A stretch of 64,000 bases of DNA, from contig NZ_FONM01000007.1 of NCBI RefSeq assembly GCF_900112935.1, positions 1 to 64,000 of the forward strand. The letters are read 5' to 3'. The translations under genes were made by a program, and so were the position numbers. Origin of the DNA: Trichococcus pasteurii (lineage in GTDB: Bacteria > Bacillota > Bacilli > Lactobacillales > Aerococcaceae). Below the pieces are notes generated by a model that was given only the letters and a program-made list of their open reading frames with translations, did no database searches and was not told the DNA's origin. Shown piece after piece: positions 49,303-58,394 of this stretch (its first letter is position 1; each line of letters opens with the position of its first letter).

Positions 49303-50427
49303 ATGAAAATTCTGTATGTTTCAACTACATCAGCAACAATCAATTCATTTTTAGTGCCGCACATAGAAATGTTATTGGATTCGGGACATCAAGTAGACAT
49401 GGCTTGTAATATAAGTAAGCCGATCAATCCGACTTTATTGGACCGCGGGTGCAGGGTATTCCCCATGGACTTTAGACGTTCGCCTCTAAAGAAAAGTAAT
49501 TTCGTGGCATATCGAAATCTAAAAAAACTAATTGAGGACGGGGGGTATGAATGGGTGCATACGCACACGCCAATAGCATCCACATTAGCAAGACTTGCCT
49601 GCAATAGGGGGAGCAAGGGTGTCAAGGTAATTTATACAGCCCATGGGTTCCATTTTTTTGAGGGGGCACCAGTAAAAAATTGGCTGACTTACTACCCGAT
49701 AGAAAAATGGTTAGCTGGGTATACGGATGTGCTGATCACCATGAATAAGGAAGATTACGAACGCGCTCAAAAAAAATTCAAGTCCAGAAAGATACGGTTA
49801 GTGAACGGCGTAGGGGTTAATCTGAATAAATTTACTGTTCAGACAGAAATGGAAAAAAATAGGGTGCGCCGGCAATATGGATTCGATCCAGAAATGTTCA
49901 TCCTGGTATACGCAGCCGAACTGAGCAACAGGAAACATCAAGATTTGCTGATCGCAGCAATGGAAAAATTAGTGAGGGATATCCCCAATAGTAAGCTGCT
50001 CTTGATCGGTAAAGGCCCCAATCAGGAACGCTATCAAAGTCTGATAAATAAGCTTCAACTAAACGATCATATCGAGTTGATGGGATTCAGAGATGATGTC
50101 GACAAATTGATGATAATTGCCGATGTTGCCGTATCTTCCTCTCTCCAAGAGGGTTTGCCGGTGAACGTTATGGAAGCGATGGCGACCGGCTTGCCTTTAG
50201 TGGTGAGCGGCTGCAGGGGGAACACTGATCTGGTCAAGGATGGGGATAACGGATTTGTCATAAACGATGGCTTGCCTGAGCAGTTTGCCGAAAGAATTCT
50301 CCAAATTTATTCGGATCGGGAATTAAGATTGGAGATGAAAAATGCAAGTTTAGCTGCTATACAAAAATATTCCACCGAAAATGTGTTGAAGGATATGGAT
50401 GAAATATACAAAGAATTGCTTGTTTAA
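49303..50427 (+). CDS. Glycosyltransferase family 4 (GT-B)
   Basis: A 374-residue GT-B enzyme. The N-terminal domain starts MKILYVSTTSATINSF, with WVHTHTPIASTLARL; the C-terminal domain carries the donor-binding SSSLQEGLPVNVMEAMATGLPLV, an EX7E-type Glu pair. The group (EpsD/CapM/PglA-like) transfers the second sugar of lipid-linked units on the cytosolic face. CAAGGAGGACAAATAA precedes the ATG, 18 bases after the polymerase. Confidence 0.88.
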   Translation: MKILYVSTTSATINSFLVPHIEMLLDSGHQVDMACNISKPINPTLLDRGCRVFPMDFRRSPLKKSNFVAYRNLKKLIEDGGYEWVHTHTPIASTLARLACNRGSKGVKVIYTAHGFHFFEGAPVKNWLTYYPIEKWLAGYTDVLITMNKEDYERAQKKFKSRKIRLVNGVGVNLNKFTVQTEMEKNRVRRQYGFDPEMFILVYAAELSNRKHQDLLIAAMEKLVRDIPNSKLLLIGKGPNQERYQSLINKLQLNDHIELMGFRDDVDKLMIIADVAVSSSLQEGLPVNVMEAMATGLPLVVSGCRGNTDLVKDGDNGFVINDGLPEQFAERILQIYSDRELRLEMKNASLAAIQKYSTENVLKDMDEIYKELLV

Positions 50428-50511
50428 ACCTGTTGATATGGCTGATGGTATCTCGGCAAAGTGACACCTTTCTTCTCGATAAAAGGATCCGATGAATAGG
50501 AGGAAAACACC

Positions 50512-51315
50512 ATGACAAAAATATCGGTCATCATGGGTGTCTACAATGGCTCAAAAAAACTGACCACTGCAGTCGAGTCAATACTAAATCAGACATTCAC
50601 AGATTTTGAATTCATCATCTGTGATGATGGATCATCCGATGATAGCCTTGCGATACTGGAGGGATTTTCAGTTAGGGACGACAGGATCAAGCTTCTTAGG
50701 AATCCCCGGAACCTAGGTTTGGCGTCCACACTTAATAACTGCCTAAAGGTGGCTGTCGGAGACTATATAGCCAGAATGGATGACGATGACATCTCGCATC
50801 CGGATCGGTTCGAGAAGCAAGTCGCTTTTTTGGATTCACATCCAGAGTACGCTCTATTAGGCACGAGTCGAAATATGTATGACAACAAAGGTATATGGGG
50901 AAGCCTCGTTCATGAAGGTGAAAGGACAAAGCTCAATATCTATCATGGGGTGACCTTTCTTCACCCGTCCGTCCTGATGAGAAGAGAGGCCCTGCTTGAT
51001 GTGGGCGGGTATACCACTGGGCCAGAAACCGAAAGAACAGAAGATTTCGATTTGTGGTGCAAATTGTACGAAAAAGGTTACCGGGGTTACAATCTGAGTG
51101 ATTTGTTGGTCGATTATTACGAAGCAAGGGATTCATACACTAAACGAAAATATAAGTATAGGGTTTGTGAATACAGGTTAAAAAAGAAATGGCGGGAAAG
51201 GCTTGATTTGCCGCTGAAATACCAACTTCATGCCTACAGGCCGTTAGTTGTCGGTTTGATCCCAGCCAAACTGTTGCGGACCTACCATGAACGGAAATTT
51301 AGGGTCAGGACCTGA
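50512..51315 (+). CDS. Glycosyltransferase family 2 (GT-A)
   Basis: A 267-residue GT-A enzyme: ISVIMGVYNGSKKLTTAVES (start), FIICDDGSSDDSLAIL (UDP-sugar binding) and DYIARMDDDDISHPDRFEKQ (the D-x-D metal site), with a helical C-terminal part. It should add a further sugar to the lipid-linked unit in the cytosol. AGGAGGAAAACACC lies before the ATG. No membrane segment is obvious, so it probably binds the membrane by its C-terminus. Confidence 0.9.
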   Translation: MTKISVIMGVYNGSKKLTTAVESILNQTFTDFEFIICDDGSSDDSLAILEGFSVRDDRIKLLRNPRNLGLASTLNNCLKVAVGDYIARMDDDDISHPDRFEKQVAFLDSHPEYALLGTSRNMYDNKGIWGSLVHEGERTKLNIYHGVTFLHPSVLMRREALLDVGGYTTGPETERTEDFDLWCKLYEKGYRGYNLSDLLVDYYEARDSYTKRKYKYRVCEYRLKKKWRERLDLPLKYQLHAYRPLVVGLIPAKLLRTYHERKFRVRT

Positions 51316-51400
51316 GAAGAAAACGAGGTGTATGCCCCCTCTTTTCAGGTTGGGAGCAAGCCGGAAAAAAATAAGCAAAAGCGTGCTGGGGGGGAAGAGC

Positions 51401-52936
51401 ATGTCACGGACCAGAAATTCATTAATTAATTTAACCGTAGCGATGGTTGGGGAAGTGGTTGCTGTACCAATCGGTTTCGTGGCACGCATGGTTTTCATAA
51501 GGAGTCTCGGAGCTGAGTATCTTGGCGTCAATGGCCTTTTCACAAGCATCCTGACGATGCTTTCGCTGGTGGAACTGGGGATTGGTCCGGCAATCGTATT
51601 CAGCCTATACAAGCCGTTAGCGGAAAATGACACAAAAAAAGTACAGGCTATCATGCAACTGTACAAAAAGGCCTATACCATAATCGGCACAGTGATAGCC
51701 GTTTTGGGCATAGTCATGACTCCTTTTTTATCGTACCTGATCAAGGACGTACCAGACATTAAGAATATTGAATTCATCTTCCTGTTGTTCGTCATCAACT
51801 CGGCCATTTCCTATTTTTATGCCTATAAGCAAAATCTGATCATTGCTGATCAGCGTCGTTATGTGGTCACTCTTTACCGTTATGCTTTCTTCTCGATCGT
51901 TAATCTTCTGCAGATTGCATTCTTGTACCTCACCAAAAACTATATCGTATTTTTGGTATTGCGAATCGTCTGTACGTTATTGGAGAATCTCTTGCTGGCA
52001 AGGAGTGCGGATAAGCTGTATCCATTTTTGCGGCAAAAAACAACGGAGAGATTGGATGGAAACACGATTCAAGAAATCAAGAAGAATACCGGTGCGATGG
52101 TATCGCAGAAAATCGGGGAAATAGTGACGAATTCCACCGATAATATCGTGATTGCTGCAATGGTAGGGACGATTTGGGTTGGTATATATTCAAATTATAT
52201 ACTGATCACCTCTGCCCTGAATGGGATAATGGGCCAGTTTTTTACTGCGATCACCGCGAGTGTCGGGAATTTGGGTGCAACGGAAAGCAAAGCGAAACTG
52301 CTTGCCGTTTTCCAAAAGATCCAGTTTGCAACTTTCTGGATTTTTGGCTTCAGTTCGATCTGCTTGTTCTATCTTGTCAATCCTTTCATTGCAGTCTGGG
52401 TAGGTAATGAGTACTGGCTGAGTATGGATACAGTTTTGCTGTTGGTTGTCCTATTTTATATTCAGGGCATGAGAAGAGCGGTGCTCACCTTTCGAGAGGC
52501 GTTGGGGTTGTATTGGTATGATCGCTATAAACCTCTGTTTCAAGGAGTGATCAATTTGGCGATTTCGGTTGTACTTGCGCCGAAGCTAGGAATTTCCGGT
52601 GTCATCATTGGTACGGTGATAAGCGTTTTGACCACTTGTTTTTGGATAGAACCGTATTTTTTATACAAGAAGGGCTTTGTTGCACCCCTGAAATCTTATT
52701 ATTTCAAATATGCCGTCTATACCGCAATCACGGTAGTTACCGGATTGGTGACAGGGGCAGGCGTCGGGTTCATTACAGGAGATACCTTAGCAGCGTTTAT
52801 CGGAAAATTCCTCGTCTGCCTGTTTGTTCCTAACCTCATTTTCTTGGCCATGTTTTACCATGCGCAAGAATTTCGGTATTTCCTTTTACTGGCAAAAAAT
52901 ATCGTACTTAAAAAGGTAATAAAAAAAATTGGTTAA
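51401..52936 (+). CDS. Wzx-type oligosaccharide flippase
   Basis: A 511-residue protein with about 14 membrane segments of the MOP/PST family. The N-terminus (LINLTVAMVGEVVAVPIGFVARMVFIRSLGAEYLGVNGLF) is the typical Wzx start. It moves lipid-linked repeat units to the outer face for Wzy. The frame is open from 51287, within the previous gene, but ATG 51401 follows GGGGGGAAGAG and matches family starts. Confidence 0.92.
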   Translation: MSRTRNSLINLTVAMVGEVVAVPIGFVARMVFIRSLGAEYLGVNGLFTSILTMLSLVELGIGPAIVFSLYKPLAENDTKKVQAIMQLYKKAYTIIGTVIAVLGIVMTPFLSYLIKDVPDIKNIEFIFLLFVINSAISYFYAYKQNLIIADQRRYVVTLYRYAFFSIVNLLQIAFLYLTKNYIVFLVLRIVCTLLENLLLARSADKLYPFLRQKTTERLDGNTIQEIKKNTGAMVSQKIGEIVTNSTDNIVIAAMVGTIWVGIYSNYILITSALNGIMGQFFTAITASVGNLGATESKAKLLAVFQKIQFATFWIFGFSSICLFYLVNPFIAVWVGNEYWLSMDTVLLLVVLFYIQGMRRAVLTFREALGLYWYDRYKPLFQGVINLAISVVLAPKLGISGVIIGTVISVLTTCFWIEPYFLYKKGFVAPLKSYYFKYAVYTAITVVTGLVTGAGVGFITGDTLAAFIGKFLVCLFVPNLIFLAMFYHAQEFRYFLLLAKNIVLKKVIKKIG

Positions 52937-52971
52937 CCAGCAAGTAAATAGAATGTAAGGTGGTGTTGGAA

Positions 52972-54792
52972 ATGAAGGCTTTATCCTTGCGGGGGAAAAT
53001 GATTGTTTTGATGTTAGCCGATATCCTCTGTATCACATTGGCAGCATTGCTCGCGTACTGGCTTCTGGAAAATTACATTGCTCTGCCTGATGTCTACTAT
53101 TACGTGATGGTTGGCATCACCTGTGTCATCTATGTCTTTTTGGGCACATTCCGCCATATGTTTTCGAATATGCCCCATTACACGGACATTCATGATGTAG
53201 TCATTAATGTTCAGATTTTATCGGTCGGCTTTTTGCTGTCAGCAGTCGTTTCAACCGGGATTTTTAATCTGGTGAGTCGCCGCTACATCCTGTTGACTTA
53301 TCTTTTTAGCCTATTTTTTATACCAGGGCTTCGGGTAGCTTGGCGCATTTTCCGCGAACGCAATGAGGATCTTTCCCGACAGGACACTTCCGATGGCAGA
53401 GGGAAAGTGCGGACGCTGTTGGTCGGCGCCGGAGAAGGCGGACGCCTCTTCATCTCCAGCCTGATGCATCGGCCGAATGAGATTGAGATCGTCGGCATCG
53501 TAGACAGGGATGAAAAAAAGCGCAATTATCGGTTGATGGGCATCCCGGTACTGGGGAAGGAAGAAGATATCCCTCTTCTGGTGGCGGAATATAACATCGA
53601 TCAGGTGACGATCGCCATCCCTTCACTGAAGCCAATGGAAATGGAGCGCATTTTGGATTACTGCAACCAAGTGGGCGTGACTGTGAACCAGATGCCGAAG
53701 ATAGAGGACGTCATGACCGGAAAATTGTCCGTCAATCGCCTGCGTGACATTGATGTGGTCGATCTGTTGAGCAGGGAAGAGGTCGAACTGAACAAAGAGT
53801 TGATCTCCGAAAATCTGAAGGGAAAAGATATCCTCATCAGTGGTGCAGGCGGGTCGATCGGCTCCGAAATCTGCCGGCAAGTTGCGAAGTTTGAACCAAG
53901 GAGCATCATTTTATTGGGCCATGGGGAAAATTCGATCTACTTGATCCACAGGGAACTGAGTCTTCTTTATGGGAAAACGATAGATATTGTCCCAGTGATC
54001 GCCGATGTTCAGGACCGCAAGTTGATTTTTGAAGTGATGGCCCGCTATCAACCGGAATATGTTTTCCATGCTGCAGCCCATAAGCACATTCCGATGATGG
54101 AGTGGAATCCGCGGGAAGCGGTCAAAAACAACATCTACGGCACTAAAAATATGGCGGAAGCAGCTAAAGCTGCCGGAGTGAAGAGCTTCGTCATGATTTC
54201 AAGTGATAAGGCAGTACGCCCCACCAATGTGATGGGTTCGACGAAGCGCATCGCAGAAATGATTGTGACGGCGCTGAACGAACCCGGCAAAACAAAATTT
54301 GCAGCGGTCCGTTTCGGAAATGTCTTGGGCAGCCGAGGAAGTGTTATCCCCGTATTCAAAGAACAGATCGAAAAAGGCGGCCCCGTGACGGTGACCGATT
54401 TCCGTATGATCCGCTATTTCATGACCATTCCGGAGGCAAGCCGTTTGGTCATCCAAGCCGGCGTGTTGGCAAATGGGGGAGAGATTTTTATCCTTGATAT
54501 GGGGGAACCCGTAAAAATAGTCGATCTGGCCAAGAAAATGATCAAACTGTCCGGATACACGGAAGGGGATATCCCGATCGTCGAAACAGGGATACGCCCA
54601 GGCGAAAAACTCTACGAAGAGCTGTTGGCCGATGAGAGCTTGCTGGACAGCCAAGCCCATGAAAAGATATTCGTCGGAAAGGCATCCGCCTACAAATTGG
54701 AAGACACCCTCGCTTTTGCGGAAGAACTCGTGCAGCTTCCTGTCGGAGAAATCCGTCAGAACCTGATTGATTATGCTTGTGAGCATCAATGA
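52972..54792 (+). CDS. Membrane UDP-sugar 4,6-dehydratase (PglF/CapD-like)
   Basis: A 606-residue protein: four N-terminal membrane segments (~10-120), a first Rossmann domain (LLVGAGEGGRLFISSL) and a second, catalytic SDR domain (ILISGAGGSIGSEICRQ, VFHAAAHKHIPMMEWNP, ISSDKAVRPTNVMGSTKRIAE). The Tyr of classic Y-x-x-x-K is Met, as is usual in PglF/FlaA1-like enzymes. It converts UDP-GlcNAc into the 4-keto-6-deoxy form used by the aminotransferase at 54939. It starts at ATG 52972 after AAGGTGG. Confidence 0.9.
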   Translation: MKALSLRGKMIVLMLADILCITLAALLAYWLLENYIALPDVYYYVMVGITCVIYVFLGTFRHMFSNMPHYTDIHDVVINVQILSVGFLLSAVVSTGIFNLVSRRYILLTYLFSLFFIPGLRVAWRIFRERNEDLSRQDTSDGRGKVRTLLVGAGEGGRLFISSLMHRPNEIEIVGIVDRDEKKRNYRLMGIPVLGKEEDIPLLVAEYNIDQVTIAIPSLKPMEMERILDYCNQVGVTVNQMPKIEDVMTGKLSVNRLRDIDVVDLLSREEVELNKELISENLKGKDILISGAGGSIGSEICRQVAKFEPRSIILLGHGENSIYLIHRELSLLYGKTIDIVPVIADVQDRKLIFEVMARYQPEYVFHAAAHKHIPMMEWNPREAVKNNIYGTKNMAEAAKAAGVKSFVMISSDKAVRPTNVMGSTKRIAEMIVTALNEPGKTKFAAVRFGNVLGSRGSVIPVFKEQIEKGGPVTVTDFRMIRYFMTIPEASRLVIQAGVLANGGEIFILDMGEPVKIVDLAKKMIKLSGYTEGDIPIVETGIRPGEKLYEELLADESLLDSQAHEKIFVGKASAYKLEDTLAFAEELVQLPVGEIRQNLIDYACEHQ

Positions 54793-54938
54793 TTATCCAT
54801 CACTTATCACCCCCCTTAATTAAACCTCAGATCTAACCTCAAAAGATCACTCAATAAAACTCTCAAAACATAACAGCGTTATTGTTGAACGGATAAGCTG
54901 TTCCTCGTTTTGCTCCCCACAGGAAGGAGACGGTTTAA

Positions 54939-56138
54939 ATGACCCAAAAGAAAGAAAAGAGAATATTGTTAGCTTCCCCGCATATGTCGGGATACGAAAT
55001 GAGCTACATCCAAGAGGCATTCGATTCGAACTGGATTGCTCCGCTGGGGCCTAATGTCACTGGATTCGAACAGGAAGTATGTGCCTATACGGGCGCAAAC
55101 TATGCAGAGGCGCTTTCTTCCGGCACAGCTGCCATCCATATGGCGCTGATGTATCTGGGTGTGGGCAATGGAGACATCGTCTTTTGCCCTTCCTTGACTT
55201 TTTCCGCATCCGCCAATCCCATCATCTATCTGGGTGCCACACCGGTGTTCATCGATTCGGAAAGGGAATCATGGAATATGTCGCCGGCAGCTTTGGCGAA
55301 GGCCTTCGAGAAGTATCCCCATCCGAAAGCGATTGTTGTCGTGAATCTTTACGGACAATCAGCTGATTTTGATCAGCTGAAGGCGATTGCGGACGAACAC
55401 CAAGTGCCGATAGTGGAGGATGCCGCAGAAAGTCTGGGAGCCACCTATAAGGGTGTGAAAACGGGCACGATCGGGGAAATCGGAATCTACTCCTTCAACG
55501 GAAACAAAATCATCACAACGTCAGGTGGCGGTATGTTGGTGGCGCGCGAGAAAAAAATAATCGAGAAGGTAGAGTTTTGGGCAACGCAAGCAAAGGAAAA
55601 TGCTCCCTATTACCAGCATAAGGAAATCGGCTATAACTACCGGATGAGCAATGTTGTCGCTGGAATCGGCCGGGGACAGTTGCGGGTATTGGATGATCGG
55701 ATCGCCAAGAAAAAATATATCTTCGATTATTATGCGAATGCCTTCCAGGATATCGAGGAGCTGGAAATGATGCCGATTGCGGCATACGGTGAACCGAATT
55801 ATTGGCTCAGCTGCATGACGATCAGACCGGAATATGATATACGTCCAAAAGCCTTGTTGGATTATCTGGCAACGAAAAACATAGAGGGGCGGCAAATCTG
55901 GAAACCGATGCATCTGCAGCCCGTTTTCAAAGGCTTCGATTTTTTCAGCAACAATCCGGAAGGGACAAGTGTGTCGGAAGACATCTTCGCGAGAGGGTTG
56001 TGCCTCCCGTCGGATACGAAGATGACGGATGAGGATCTGGAGAGGGTCGCGACGCGGGTCAGTTGGTTTTTTGGCGCTGAGGCCGCGCGGAAATCGAGTT
56101 GGGTTCTTACTTTTGTCCAAAAGGGGATTCCTTTCTAG
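54939..56138 (+). CDS. DegT/DnrJ/EryC1-family sugar aminotransferase
   Basis: A 399-residue PLP enzyme. The PLP Lys lies in SFNGNKIITTSGGGMLV; the substrate region GPNVTGFEQEV and SSGTAAIHMALM, and the VVNLYGQSADFDQLKAIA stretch are also typical. With the dehydratase it should give a UDP-4-amino-4,6-dideoxy sugar, which the PglD-like enzymes can acylate. AGGAAGGAGACGG precedes the ATG. A 146-base gap separates it from the dehydratase; the next gene has its own TATAAT box at 56156. Confidence 0.92.
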   Translation: MTQKKEKRILLASPHMSGYEMSYIQEAFDSNWIAPLGPNVTGFEQEVCAYTGANYAEALSSGTAAIHMALMYLGVGNGDIVFCPSLTFSASANPIIYLGATPVFIDSERESWNMSPAALAKAFEKYPHPKAIVVVNLYGQSADFDQLKAIADEHQVPIVEDAAESLGATYKGVKTGTIGEIGIYSFNGNKIITTSGGGMLVAREKKIIEKVEFWATQAKENAPYYQHKEIGYNYRMSNVVAGIGRGQLRVLDDRIAKKKYIFDYYANAFQDIEELEMMPIAAYGEPNYWLSCMTIRPEYDIRPKALLDYLATKNIEGRQIWKPMHLQPVFKGFDFFSNNPEGTSVSEDIFARGLCLPSDTKMTDEDLERVATRVSWFFGAEAARKSSWVLTFVQKGIPF

Positions 56139-56155
56139 TATATAGGGAAATATGG

Positions 56156-56161
56156 TATAAT
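56156..56161 (+). promoter_or_regulatory. -10 box before the first Wzz/BY-kinase module
   Basis: A perfect TATAAT about 108 bases before the start at 56269; the -35 region is poor. A separate promoter would let the control proteins be made apart from the main operon. Confidence 0.45.
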
Positions 56162-56268
56162 TAAGACAATCATAAGGGGCGATGCGACAAGTCGAAACCC
56201 TTTTCATCAGAAGCCTGTTTACTTTTGTAACGCTGATTGTCATATGCCGAATACTAGGAGGGAATGCG

Positions 56269-57294
56269 ATGAAGGAAGAAGTCTCTTTAAGAGACCTGAT
56301 GGCAATAATAAAGCAAAAAATGATGATCATCATAAGCTTTGGCGCCTTGGGCCTTATACTATCAGCAGTCTACACGTTTCTGGTTGTGACCCCGATGTAC
56401 GATTCCACCACCCAATTACTGGTTAACCGTACAAATGATGGGACCAATAATATTCAGCTCAATGACATCAATTCGAATGTGCAAATGATCAACACCTATA
56501 AAGACATCATAAAGGGACCGGTCATATTGGATGGAGTCAAAGAAGATTTGGACCTTGACTATACAGTCACGGAACTGGCTGAAATGGTGGTAATCGACGT
56601 AAATCAGGATTCACAAGTTTTCTCGCTGACTGTTACGGGACCGAATCCAGACGAAGCAGCCGAAATCGCCAACGGAATCGCAGCGACTTTTCAAAGTGCC
56701 ATTTTTGACATCATGAATGTCGAAAATGTAAGTATCATTTCCGCAGCGTCCGTCAATTCAAAACCGGTTTCTCCTGTCGTAGTGAATAACTTGATGATAG
56801 GTCTGGGGGTTGGCTTGCTGTTCGGATTCGGAGTAGCTCTGATCCGCTATGCGATGGCGAAGACGATTGATGATTATCAGTTCATTACACAAACCATCGG
56901 CTGGCCCAATTTGGGTTCCATTTCAGAATTGAATAAGGAAGAGCAGAGTGCCATCGTTGCTTCGCAGAAACAAAAAATTGCGGCCGCGAAAGCTGTCAAA
57001 GTGGCGGAAACGGCACAAGCGGCTAACCCAAAACGGATTCCTGATGGAGAAGTGCTTTCCGTTGCAGAGGTGCAGCTGGAACGCCCTCGGACGACTGTCG
57101 AAAGTGCCGTCGGGCAGGAAATGGAAAAACAACCCAAGAAGCACCCGAAACAGTATTCGGCATCACATTCGGGCATGAACCGCGAACGGCTTGGGACCGT
57201 TGCGGATATGTCGAGGGAAAAAATCGGCGTCATCCTGCAGAACAGTGATGATACCCAAGCCGTGCATTCCGGCAACAAAAGGGGGAAAAGATGA
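56269..57294 (+). CDS. Wzz/CpsC-type BY-kinase adaptor, module 1
   Basis: A 341-residue membrane protein. Two membrane segments (19-40 and 173-195) flank an extracellular Wzz-type domain; PVSPVVVNN before the second segment is the usual Pro-rich motif. Such proteins control chain length and activate the kinase encoded next. The cytosolic tail is ~145 residues, rich in Lys, Ala and Glu, much longer than in the second module at 59345 and longer than the family norm, which may hold extra contacts. The frame is open from 56182, but ATG 56269 follows AGGAGGG. It overlaps the kinase gene by 4 bases. Confidence 0.85.
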   Translation: MKEEVSLRDLMAIIKQKMMIIISFGALGLILSAVYTFLVVTPMYDSTTQLLVNRTNDGTNNIQLNDINSNVQMINTYKDIIKGPVILDGVKEDLDLDYTVTELAEMVVIDVNQDSQVFSLTVTGPNPDEAAEIANGIAATFQSAIFDIMNVENVSIISAASVNSKPVSPVVVNNLMIGLGVGLLFGFGVALIRYAMAKTIDDYQFITQTIGWPNLGSISELNKEEQSAIVASQKQKIAAAKAVKVAETAQAANPKRIPDGEVLSVAEVQLERPRTTVESAVGQEMEKQPKKHPKQYSASHSGMNRERLGTVADMSREKIGVILQNSDDTQAVHSGNKRGKR

Positions 57295-58022
57295 TGGCGC
57301 AGGCAGTGAAAAAGAAAGCAAAAGGAGCCAAACAATCCAACCGCATATACGGATTGATCACCTTAGCCATGCCGAGCTCCCCTGTGTCGGAGCAATTCAG
57401 GACGTTGCGGACCAATATCCAGTTCTCGATGATTGATAAAAAATTGAAGTCGCTGATTGTCCTATCAGCCACGCCAGCTGCCGGGAAATCGACAGTGGCC
57501 GCGAACTTGGCGGTGACCTTCGCCCTACAGGGGAACCAGGTCTTGTTGGTGGACTGCGATCTGCGCCGTCCATCTGTCCACCGTGAATTCGGACTGAAGA
57601 ACACAGAAGGACTGACGAATCTGTTGGCCAATCAAAACGGGAATAAGATCGACGCTTATCTGCAAGCGTGCGAAGTCGAAGGTTTATCGATCCTGACTGG
57701 AGGACCGGTGCCACCGAATCCGGCTGAATTGCTTTCCAGCAATCGGATGAAGCAACTTGAAAAGGATGTAGCTGAGCGGTTCGACCTCGTGATATACGAC
57801 ACTCCGCCCTTGCTTGGATTCACCGATGCACAGATACTAGCCGGACGGGTGGACGGGACTGTCTTCGTCGTGCATTACGGTGAGAACACGAAGGAGGACG
57901 TCCTGAAGGCGGCTGATTCGTTGAAGATGGTCAACGCCAACGTGTTGGGTGTCGTTTATAACCGGGCTCCCGGCGGGCAAAAAGAACATAGCTATTATTA
58001 TGGCTATCATGATGAAGAATGA
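57291..58022 (+). CDS. BY-type tyrosine kinase (CpsD-like), module 1
   Basis: A 243-residue cytosolic P-loop kinase. Walker A is ATPAAGKSTVAANLA, Walker A' VLLVDCDLRRPS, Walker B LVIYDTPPLLG. The C-terminus has a Tyr cluster (SYYYGYHDEE), the autophosphorylation site. It works with the Wzz-like protein upstream to control polymer synthesis or export. A terminator follows. This module has no phosphatase of its own; the one at 60833 may serve both. Confidence 0.92.
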   Translation: MMAQAVKKKAKGAKQSNRIYGLITLAMPSSPVSEQFRTLRTNIQFSMIDKKLKSLIVLSATPAAGKSTVAANLAVTFALQGNQVLLVDCDLRRPSVHREFGLKNTEGLTNLLANQNGNKIDAYLQACEVEGLSILTGGPVPPNPAELLSSNRMKQLEKDVAERFDLVIYDTPPLLGFTDAQILAGRVDGTVFVVHYGENTKEDVLKAADSLKMVNANVLGVVYNRAPGGQKEHSYYYGYHDEE

Positions 58023-58059
58023 TTTGTATATATAGGTGCGTTTGGATGTTTTGAAGCAG

Positions 58060-58088
58060 GGCGGTCTCGGATGAGGTCGTCTTTTTTT
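58060..58088 (+). terminator. Intrinsic terminator after module 1
   Basis: GGCGGTCTC pairs with GAGGTCGTC (three G-U pairs), then seven T residues. Confidence 0.75.
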
Positions 58089-58118
58089 GTGGGATAATCG
58101 TTACTTTCGGTTCGGCCG

Positions 58119-58290
58119 CCTCAGCTCCGGGGAGAGCGTCGCTCGTCGGAGTTCCCTCCCCGGAAAAGGCTCTCCTCCGGGGAGGGAACTTTCGCCGGAG
58201 GAGAGCCTCGTGACGGTGCCTTACCTCCGGCGAAACCGGCGCTGACCGGAGGAGCCGGTCCCTACGCATACTTCAGCTCCGGGGAAGCCA
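58119..58290 (+). repeat. CTCCGG multi-hairpin repeat, copy 11
   Basis: A GC-rich version with four modules: AGCTCCGGGGAGAGCG to CGTCGGAG, an overlapping CCTCCCCGG unit, TCCTCCGGGGAGGG to CGCCGGAGGAG, and ACCTCCGGCGAAACCGGCG to GACCGGAGGAG, then AGCTCCGGGGAAGCC. It lies between the terminator at 58060 and the map promoter in a 372-base gap. Confidence 0.83.
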
Positions 58291-58351
58291 TCAAACAGGC
58301 AGGAATTTCATCACTGGATGAAAATTATTTAGCCATCCCACTCATTTAATG

Positions 58352-58357
58352 TATAAT
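58352..58357 (+). promoter_or_regulatory. -10 box of the map gene
   Basis: TATAAT 38 bases before the map start; the -35 region (about 58329) is weak. Confidence 0.5.
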
Positions 58358-58394
58358 AAGAAAGAATACTTTATAGGAAGAGGATAGAATACAT

